Assembly: GCA_043777755.1 (NCBI GenBank)
Contig: JAYWHK010000104.1
Span: 1-11,341, forward strand
Length of the DNA stretch: 11,341 nt
DNA from: CANHEE01 sp043777755
GTDB lineage: Bacteria; Bacteroidota; Bacteroidia; Chitinophagales; Saprospiraceae
Direction of reading: 5' to 3'
A model generated the notes under the pieces. The model searched no databases and had not been told where the DNA came from. It saw only the letters and a list, made by a program, of their open reading frames with translations. Below are positions 6,491 to 11,341 of the stretch, in pieces. A program made the position numbers and the translations under genes. Each line of letters opens with the position of its first letter. The first letter of the stretch is position 1.

Positions 6491-7402
6491 ATGATCAACA
6501 AAAATATTAACGAAAAACAAGAAACGACAAAAGCCTATTTTCAACTGCATTTATCAGTGCTTTTTTGGGGTTTTACAGCCATTTTAGGTAAAATTATTAG
6601 TGTTTCTGCACTGACTTTGGTTTGGTGGCGAATGGTAATTACGTCAGTTTGTCTTTTTTTTATTTTAAAAAGTCTGAAAGACTGGAAAAAAGTAAGCGAA
6701 TTGCCACGAAATGTATTGTTCAAAGTCATGGGTATTGGTTGCTTGGTAGCCTTGCATTGGTTGGCATTTTATGGAGCAATCAAATTGGCAAATGCTTCGG
6801 TGGCGGTGGTTTGCATTGCCACAATGTCACTTTTTACAGCACTGATAGAACCCTTGATTAATAAAAGTAGGTTTCAGTGGTATGAAGTAGGTATAGGTGT
6901 TGTGATTATTCCTGCAATGATGTTGATTTTCAATAATTTAGGTGAAAATATGACGATGGGTTTTGTCGTTGGAATTGTTGCAGCGATACTTTCTTCTTGT
7001 TTTTCTATTTTGAATAAAATCATGTTGAAAGAGGTCGAGCCATTGGCAATGACGTTTATAGAGATTGGTAGCGGAGGGATTTTACTGACGCTTTTGATGC
7101 CATTGTATTTTATACAAAACCCTGATGCTCAATTCATTCCAACACAAATGGATTGGATTTGGCTTTTTGTATTGTCTATTTTTTGTACAATTCTGCCTTA
7201 TGTCATGTCCTTGTTTGCTTTGCAAAAATTGAGTGCTTTCACTACCGTTTTGGCAGTTAATTTAGAACCTGTTTATGGTGTTTTATTGGCTTATTTTTTA
7301 TTGCATGAAGATAGAGAGCTAAATTTGCAGTTTTATATTGGCGTAGCGATTATCGTTGGAAGCGTAATGATACATCCTTTTTTGAGGAAAAAAAATGTAT
7401 AA
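6491..7402 (+). CDS. EamA/DMT-family membrane transporter
   Basis: A 303-residue inner-membrane protein of the drug/metabolite transporter superfamily, which exports or imports small metabolites. The substrate is unknown. The sequence gives about ten hydrophobic helices arranged as two EamA repeats (about 16-146 and 159-298). The family features are visible: FWGFTAILGKII in helix 1, VWWRMVITSVCLFF with the conserved Arg in helix 2, ALHWLAFYGAIKLANASVAVVC in helices 3-4, and in the second repeat LPYVMSLFALQKLSAFTTVLAVNLEPVYGVLLAYFLLHE, a very typical EamA ending. The start ATG lies 18 bp after the receptor stop codon, which suggests one transcript with the receptor. No terminator is seen after it until 7650-7692. 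The short ORF at 7406 starts within four bases of its stop. Confidence 0.93.
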   Translation: MINKNINEKQETTKAYFQLHLSVLFWGFTAILGKIISVSALTLVWWRMVITSVCLFFILKSLKDWKKVSELPRNVLFKVMGIGCLVALHWLAFYGAIKLANASVAVVCIATMSLFTALIEPLINKSRFQWYEVGIGVVIIPAMMLIFNNLGENMTMGFVVGIVAAILSSCFSILNKIMLKEVEPLAMTFIEIGSGGILLTLLMPLYFIQNPDAQFIPTQMDWIWLFVLSIFCTILPYVMSLFALQKLSAFTTVLAVNLEPVYGVLLAYFLLHEDRELNLQFYIGVAIIVGSVMIHPFLRKKNV

Positions 7403-7405
7403 TAA

Positions 7406-7645
7406 TTGAATAAAATAACCAATACTATTAACGAACCTCTAAAAGAATTTACTATGAGTGCTTACGATTTATTGATTGAAAAAGGCATTGAAAAAGGTAT
7501 CAGTTTAGGTGAATACCAAGTAACTCGAAGAGTTGTAATTTCTCTTTTGAATAAATTCCCCAATTGGTCAAACGAAGAAATTGCAGAAGTTGCCAATACT
7601 TCAAGTGATATTGTTACGACAATAAAACAAGAAATTACAAATTAA
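7406..7645 (+). CDS. Short ORF, probably the C-terminal remnant of an Rpn-type nuclease/'transposase' protein
   Basis: The frame opens right after a stop codon and offers a TTG at 7406 (79 residues) or an ATG at 7454 (63 residues, MSAYDLLIEKGIEKG). It has an E-K-G-I repeat (IEKGIEKGISLGEY), then RRVVISLLNKFPNWSNEEIAEVANTSSDIVTTIKQEI. This arrangement, a KG/EG-repeat coiled segment followed by a small helical 'NEEIAEVANTS..IVTTIK' unit, is what I know from the C-terminal ends of PD-(D/E)XK nuclease-family putative transposases (Rpn family) in Bacteroidota. The catalytic N-terminal domain is absent: the EamA coding sequence occupies the adjacent DNA. It is therefore likely a 5'-truncated relic, though translation as a small protein in the EamA transcript is possible. 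Codon pattern resembles its surroundings. Function unknown. Confidence 0.5.
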   Translation: MNKITNTINEPLKEFTMSAYDLLIEKGIEKGISLGEYQVTRRVVISLLNKFPNWSNEEIAEVANTSSDIVTTIKQEITN

Positions 7646-7649
7646 TCGC

Positions 7650-7692
7650 AGGTCAAAAAGGCAGCGTGATTATCACGCTGCCTTTTTGACCT
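7650..7692. terminator. Bidirectional intrinsic terminator between converging transcripts
   Basis: The 21 bases at 7650-7670 are the exact reverse complement of 7672-7692, around a single central base (7671). The inner stem is GC-rich (GGCAGCGTGA). The outer stem has AAAAA on one side and TTTTT on the other, so either strand gives a GC stem followed by a U run. It lies 5 bases after the short ORF stop and 5 bases before the rfaE1 stop, so it can end both. Confidence 0.92.
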
Positions 7693-7697
7693 TTGTA

Positions 7698-8678
7698 CTA
7701 TACGATATTAATTTCTTTCCAAAATCGCTCTTTATTAATCGGAACAACGCCAATTTCTTCACAAACCTGACCACCTGCGATATTGCAAAATGCGGCAATC
7801 TGTCCTATGTCAAAACCACAAGCAATGCCCAAAGCGGCTACCGAAATTACTGTATCGCCAGCGCCGCAAACGTCAGCAATAGGACGAGGTGTTGTGGGCA
7901 AAATACTATGATTTTCTTCATTTTCTATAAAAATCCCTTTTTCAGAAAGTGTAATCATCAAGTTTTGACAATTGGCTTTTAATCTAAATTCCTGTGCAGC
8001 AAGTTTCAAATCGTCTAAATTTGTAGCGATGTTTTTATTCAAAAAAGCGGAAATTTCTTTCAAATTTGGTTTGAAAAGCGTGACGTTTTGAAAAGTAGTA
8101 AAATTTTTCTTTTTAGGATCAACACAAGTTGGAATCTTGTATTTTTGAGCCAAAATCAATGCCTTTTTTATCATTGTCTTGGTCAATAAGCCCTTGTTGT
8201 AATCTTGAAAAATAATGACATCAATCCTTTCATTTTCAATTAGATAACGCATTTTATTTAACAAAATACCTTCGGTGTGTTCATCGTTGTCTTTGGTGCT
8301 TTCTTGGTCAAGTCTTAACAACTGCTGACCACCAGCCATCATGCGGGATTTTACAGTTGTTGGACGATCACCAACGAGGATAATATGCTGATTTTCAATG
8401 CTTTCGTTTGTCAGTAATTGACGAAACAATAAACCATCGTCATCGTCACCTGCAATACCCAATAGGTAAGGAATTGCGTCCAATGCTTTGATATTTAGGG
8501 CAACATTCGCAGCACCGCCCAAACGGTTTTCTGTTTTTTTCCATTCTAAAACAGGCACGGGTGCTTCTGGTGAAATCCGAGTCACCGAGCCATACACGTA
8601 ACGGTCAATCATCACATCGCCAATGATTAGGACTTTTTTATTGGAAAATGCTTTAATCAATTTTGAGTTATTTATCAA
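7698..8678 (-). CDS. rfaE1: D-glycero-beta-D-manno-heptose-7-phosphate kinase (RfaE1/HldE kinase domain)
   Basis: A PfkB-family sugar kinase of 326 residues that phosphorylates heptose-7-phosphate at C1, in the cytoplasmic pathway to ADP-heptose for the LPS core. Visible are KKVLIIGDVMIDRYVYG (14-30), RISPEAPVPVLE (34-45), RLGGAANVALNI (52-63, PfkB signature 1), VDPKKKNF (187-194), the FKPNLKEIS segment (202-210) and ADVCGAGDT (268-276, signature 2 with catalytic Asp275). There is no C-terminal adenylyltransferase domain. In many Bacteroidota that activity is a separate protein, so this is not a truncation. No ATG precedes the conserved region in frame. The best start is TTG at 8678 (34 bp after the TetR stop), with TTG at 8660 as the alternative. 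It is last in a three-gene unit ending at the terminator 7650-7692. Confidence 0.92.
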   Translation of the reverse strand: MINNSKLIKAFSNKKVLIIGDVMIDRYVYGSVTRISPEAPVPVLEWKKTENRLGGAANVALNIKALDAIPYLLGIAGDDDDGLLFRQLLTNESIENQHIILVGDRPTTVKSRMMAGGQQLLRLDQESTKDNDEHTEGILLNKMRYLIENERIDVIIFQDYNKGLLTKTMIKKALILAQKYKIPTCVDPKKKNFTTFQNVTLFKPNLKEISAFLNKNIATNLDDLKLAAQEFRLKANCQNLMITLSEKGIFIENEENHSILPTTPRPIADVCGAGDTVISVAALGIACGFDIGQIAAFCNIAGGQVCEEIGVVPINKERFWKEINIV

Positions 8679-8712
8679 TTTTGTAAAATTGAAGACTTTA
8701 AATTACTTTTTT

Positions 8713-9282
8713 CTACCCCATTACCAAGCCACTCAACAATACTTCACAAACATCATTTTGTAGTTGCTCTGCGCCAATTTTTCGCTCTGGTCGATACCAA
8801 ATTTCGAGCCAACGAACAGCGGACAAAAACGTATAAAGGGCAATCGCAGAATCTACTTTTTTGAGTTCTCCATTTGCGATTCCCTCTTCGATAATGGCTA
8901 AAAAACGTTTTTCATAACCTCGTCTAATCTTCTGAAAATCAGATAGATAGGGTTCTGTCAAGTGCTTGTATTCATTGTTACAAACAAATACAGCATCTTT
9001 TGAATCTGTCACCATCAATATGTGCAGTTTTAGCAATGCCCGTAACTTTTCAACGCTATTTGCTTCTTTTTTTTCAATAAAATCCAATTGAACAACATAT
9101 TTTTTTGCTGTTTCAAAACAAACAAATTTGAGTATTTCCTCCTTAGATTTGATGTGATTGTACAAACTCGCCGCCTCAATTCCGACCATTTCAGCCAAAT
9201 CTCGCATTGTTGCTGCACCATATCCTTTTTCTCTGAAAAGTTGGGTTGCTGCTTTGATGATTTCTTCTCGACGGGTTTTCAT
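8713..9282 (-). CDS. TetR/AcrR-family transcriptional regulator
   Basis: A 189-residue DNA-binding regulator. The N-terminal TetR domain runs from RREEIIKAATQLFREKGYGAATMRDLAEMVGIEAASLYNHIKSKEEIL (4-51). The helix-turn-helix is at about 24-43, and the YNHIKSKEEIL segment (41-51) is typical. The C-terminal ligand/dimer domain is helical and includes IRRGYEKRFLAIIEEGIANGELK (119-141), which resembles a TetR_C group often tied to acyl-CoA or fatty acid control. That link is only a resemblance. The ATG lies one base after the stop codon of the upstream dNK gene, so translation is probably coupled. No palindromic operator is obvious to me near the dNK promoter. Its target is unknown: both adjacent genes are plausible but unproven. 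Confidence 0.93.
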   Translation of the reverse strand: MKTRREEIIKAATQLFREKGYGAATMRDLAEMVGIEAASLYNHIKSKEEILKFVCFETAKKYVVQLDFIEKKEANSVEKLRALLKLHILMVTDSKDAVFVCNNEYKHLTEPYLSDFQKIRRGYEKRFLAIIEEGIANGELKKVDSAIALYTFLSAVRWLEIWYRPERKIGAEQLQNDVCEVLLSGLVMG

Positions 9283-9283
9283 G

Positions 9284-9910
9284 TTAAAACAATCCTTGCA
9301 ATTCTGCGGTTACTTTTTCTATAATAATAGCCATATCGCTTGGTTTGTCTAAAAAATCAAGTTCATCGGCATCAATAATCAATAATTTACCTTCAGTATA
9401 AGAGTTAATCCAATTGTCATAACGCTGATTAAGGTTTTTCAAATAATCCAAGCTCATAGAACTCTCATAATCACGACCACGTTTGGTGATATGATCCACC
9501 AACGTCGGAATACTTGCCTTCAAATATATTAATAAATCAGGCGCATCTACTTGTGAAGACATGAGTTTGAACAAGCTAAAATAATTGTCAAAATCACGTT
9601 GGCTCATCAAGCCCATATCGTACAAATTGGGCGCAAAAATATGCGCATCTTCGTAAATAGTACGGTCTTGAATGATGGTTTTTTCGCCACGATGAATGTC
9701 CAAGACTTGGCGGTAACGACTGTTCAAGAAATAAATTTGTAGATTGAATGACCAACGTTTCATGTCGGCATAAAAATCTTCCAAATAAGGATTGTAGTCC
9801 ACTTCTTCGTAATGAGGTGTCCAACCAAAATGTTTTCCCAATTGAGTGGTCAAAGTGGTTTTTCCAGCGCCGATATTTCCAGCAATGGCAATATGTTTAA
9901 CTTTTTGCAT
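9284..9910 (-). CDS. Deoxynucleoside kinase (dNK family)
   Basis: A 208-residue cytoplasmic kinase that phosphorylates deoxyribonucleosides in the dNTP salvage pathway. It shows the P-loop GNIGAGKTT (11-19), the EE pair at 35-36, the base-binding stretch RWSFNLQIYFLNSRYRQ (52-68), the DR motif QDRTIYEDAHIFA (81-93), and the LID arginines in KRGRDYESSM (143-152). This is the pattern of the deoxyadenosine/deoxycytidine/deoxyguanosine kinase group. The length fits bacterial dNKs (about 200-215). The exact nucleoside preference cannot be read from the sequence. The start MQKVKHIAIAGNIGAG is typical. It is the first gene of a unit with the TetR gene (1-base gap) and rfaE1. A -7-like box lies 28 bases upstream. 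Confidence 0.92.
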   Translation of the reverse strand: MQKVKHIAIAGNIGAGKTTLTTQLGKHFGWTPHYEEVDYNPYLEDFYADMKRWSFNLQIYFLNSRYRQVLDIHRGEKTIIQDRTIYEDAHIFAPNLYDMGLMSQRDFDNYFSLFKLMSSQVDAPDLLIYLKASIPTLVDHITKRGRDYESSMSLDYLKNLNQRYDNWINSYTEGKLLIIDADELDFLDKPSDMAIIIEKVTAELQGLF

Positions 9911-9937
9911 AAAAATGGATAAAAATGAATTGAACTG

Positions 9938-9945
9938 CGAAGGTA
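9938..9945 (-). promoter_or_regulatory. Possible -7 box for the dNK-TetR-rfaE1 unit
   Basis: On the minus strand this is TACCTTCG, one base off TAnnTTTG, 27 bases before the dNK start codon. No -33 TTG is found at the usual distance. The spacing to the start suits a short-leader promoter. Confidence 0.35.
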
Positions 9946-10005
9946 GGCAATTAACTGAAAAAAATAAAATATGACGCTAAAAATATGAAATCAAATGAAA
10001 ATTTA

Positions 10006-10013
10006 TACCTTTG
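10006..10013 (+). promoter_or_regulatory. -7 box for the acyltransferase gene
   Basis: TACCTTTG is an exact TAnnTTTG match, here followed by C. Transcription would begin near 10020, making the tandem repeat at 10061-10140 part of a leader of about 120 bases. The -33 region shows no TTG at the right distance (ATG at 9985-9987 is the nearest), so the match is one-sided. Confidence 0.5.
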
Positions 10014-10060
10014 CTCCAATTAGTTGATGATGAAAAGGTATTAAATATTGAATTTTCAAG

Positions 10061-10140
10061 TTTTTTCACTCTCTTACTTTCTCACTCTCTTACTTTCAAG
10101 TTTTTTAACTCTCTAACTTTCCAACTCTCTAACTTTCTTA
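10061..10140 (+). repeat. Nested pyrimidine-rich tandem repeat in the acyltransferase leader
   Basis: Two 40-bp units (10061-10100 and 10101-10140) each start with TTTTTT and contain two 16-bp units. The 16-mers are CACTCTCTTACTTTCT (10067-10082), CACTCTCTTACTTTCA (10083-10098), AACTCTCTAACTTTCC (10107-10122) and AACTCTCTAACTTTCT (10123-10138). Within a pair they differ only in the last base. Between pairs they also differ at positions 1 and 9. The sense strand is almost free of G: the only G is in the CAAG joining the two 40-mers. The repeat ends two bases before the ATG at 10143. Confidence 0.9.
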
Positions 10141-10142
10141 CT

Positions 10143-11246
10143 ATGTATTTTAAAAACTTAGATGGTTTGCGCTTTTTGGCTTCGATGTTTGTTATTATTG
10201 GTCATTGCCAACATATTTTGTTCGATACACACCATATTCGGGTATATTCGCCTTATGCGGAAAAATTAGCAAATTTTGGCGTTGATTTTTTCTTCGTTTT
10301 GAGTGGTTTTTTGATTAGTTTTTTGCTTTTAAAAGAATTGAAAGAAACGGAAACGATTGATATTAAGCGGTTTTATTTTCGCAGGATTTTGCGACTTTGG
10401 CCTCTTTATTTTATCGTTGGAACGCTTGGATTATTGACAGCCGAGCCGATTTTGCGATGGTTTGAAATGGTAGATACGTCACCAACAGGAATCGAGTGGT
10501 TCGCTAATTTTGCTTATTTGGGCTTGTTTAGCATCAATTTTCAGATTTTGATTGGTCACATGAATCCATTCAGTTCGCCTATTTTAGGACATTTTTGGTC
10601 GTTGAGTGTAGAGGAGCAATTTTACTTGATTTGGGCACCAGCTTTGTTGTTTTTTAGAAAAAAAAGTGTTTATTTTATTTTATTTATGGTTTTATTTGGC
10701 TGTTATACAACACTTTACGTAACAGATTTTTACAAATATTTATTTCCAGAAAATTTTGCGCTTGCACCATTTTTCTTTACGAGCAATCGTTTTTTTCATT
10801 TTGGATTAGGTGCGTTGATGGCTTGGGTTGTTTTAAAAAAACAAATTCCAGTCATTAACAAGTACATTAGTATTGTTTTGCAATTGGCTTTTTTTCTCCC
10901 AATGTGCAAATATTTGTTCGGTCATTATTTTTATGATGCAGCCTTAGAACGGCTCATCAATGGCTTTATTGCCATGGCGATTATCATTGTAGCGATTGCC
11001 AAAACGTCCATATTTCCATTTGAAATTGCTTGGATGAAATATCTTGGAAAAGTATCTTTTGGGATTTATATTTTTCATCTTTTTGCCATTCGCCTGACTT
11101 TTAAGTTATTGAAAATGAACCATTTGGAAGTTGATTCAACTTTGTTCCAAGTGTTGTTGCCACTCATTTCGGCAGGGATAGCGATAGCTCTGTCTGTTTT
11201 TTCTTATGAAAAAATTGAAAAATATTTTTTAAGTTTTAGAAAATAA
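10143..11246 (+). CDS. Acyltransferase family 3 (OafA/YrhL-type) membrane protein
   Basis: A 367-residue integral inner-membrane acyltransferase that would transfer acetyl or similar groups to envelope sugars (O-antigen, capsule or other glycan; acceptor unknown). The family motifs are present: NLDGLRFLASMFVIIGHCQHI (5-25) with catalytic His21, FGVDFFFVLSGFLISFLLLKE (45-65), KRFYFRRILRLWPLYF (75-90) with the conserved arginines, GHFWSLSVEEQFYLIWAPALLFF (149-171), and a C-terminal YLGKVSFGIYIFHL stretch. About ten hydrophobic helices are visible, and the length is usual. I start at ATG 10143. An in-frame TTG at 10011 would add 44 residues that are only translated repeat sequence, and it lies inside the -7 box. 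No neighbouring glycan gene besides rfaE1 supports a specific acceptor. Confidence 0.94.
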   Translation: MYFKNLDGLRFLASMFVIIGHCQHILFDTHHIRVYSPYAEKLANFGVDFFFVLSGFLISFLLLKELKETETIDIKRFYFRRILRLWPLYFIVGTLGLLTAEPILRWFEMVDTSPTGIEWFANFAYLGLFSINFQILIGHMNPFSSPILGHFWSLSVEEQFYLIWAPALLFFRKKSVYFILFMVLFGCYTTLYVTDFYKYLFPENFALAPFFFTSNRFFHFGLGALMAWVVLKKQIPVINKYISIVLQLAFFLPMCKYLFGHYFYDAALERLINGFIAMAIIIVAIAKTSIFPFEIAWMKYLGKVSFGIYIFHLFAIRLTFKLLKMNHLEVDSTLFQVLLPLISAGIAIALSVFSYEKIEKYFLSFRK

Positions 11247-11287
11247 GCAGGCGTATAGAAATAAACGTGGTTATTTTGTCGTTGAGA

Positions 11288-11334
11288 AAAAAGTAATAAA
11301 TAGCTGACTGTAAGGCAGTTATTTATTACTTTTT
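11288..11334 (+). terminator. Hairpin terminator after the acyltransferase gene
   Basis: The 19 bases at 11288-11306 (AAAAAGTAATAAATAGCTG) pair with 11316-11334 with one G-U wobble, leaving a 9-base loop. The arms end in AAAAA and TTTTT, so the hairpin can work on either strand. The stem is AT-rich, with the GC pairs near the loop. It lies 41 bases after the stop codon. Confidence 0.7.
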
Positions 11335-11341
11335 GAGCAAT

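Noticed and set aside
7698..8678. RfaE1 as a truncated bifunctional HldE lacking the adenylyltransferase domain
   Set aside because: The kinase domain is complete and ends normally after the PfkB signature 2 region. Stand-alone kinases of this type are known, and no remnant of the second domain lies downstream.
10061..10140. A CRISPR-like array
   Set aside because: Units of 16 bp follow with no unique spacers and no cas genes are present. It is a simple nested tandem repeat.
10011..10142. A 44-residue N-terminal extension of the acyltransferase from a TTG at 10011
   Set aside because: It is translated tandem repeat, and its start codon lies inside the -7 box. The family N-terminus begins at the ATG at 10143.

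Overview
The window looks like chromosomal DNA of a member of the Bacteroidota, probably a Cytophagales-type bacterium. The evidence is a secreted protein with a C-terminal type IX secretion (T9SS) sorting domain, a TonB-dependent receptor with an N-terminal carboxypeptidase-regulatory-like domain, AT-rich DNA without clear Shine-Dalgarno sequences, and several matches to the Bacteroidota promoter (-7 box TAnnTTTG, in one case with a TTG -33 box at the right distance). The order and genus are inferred.

Left part (1-3700), all on the minus strand: a 160-residue secreted protein of unknown function with its own strong promoter; folC (folate polyglutamylation); and a choice-of-anchor-B/LVIVD-repeat protein exported by T9SS. 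The 161 bp between the last two are full of short repeats and a 13-bp perfect inverted repeat. A divergent promoter region near 3636-3686 separates these from the plus-strand genes.

Middle part (3700-7700), plus strand: a PyrR-like phosphoribosyltransferase; a TonB-dependent receptor whose barrel holds a sharply AT-rich block (about 28% GC against about 45% in the plug-coding part); an EamA/DMT-family transporter 18 bp downstream; and a short ORF that resembles only the tail of an Rpn-type nuclease/'transposase'. A perfect 21-bp inverted repeat then serves as terminator for converging transcripts.

Right part (7698-9910), minus strand: a compact three-gene unit transcribed dNK -> TetR regulator -> rfaE1 (heptose-7-phosphate kinase, LPS core precursor synthesis, apparently with a TTG start). 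Divergent from it is a membrane acyltransferase (10143-11246). Its leader contains a two-level, pyrimidine-rich tandem repeat directly before the start codon. The gene ends in a hairpin at the window edge.

Most of the window is ordinary core and envelope-related chromosome. I see no CRISPR array, prophage, complete insertion sequence, tRNA or rRNA, and no clear new multi-gene system. The points most worth following are the nested leader repeat, the GTAC-rich intergenic repeat, the mosaic-looking receptor, and the nuclease-tail remnant. No stretch above 300 bases lacks a gene.
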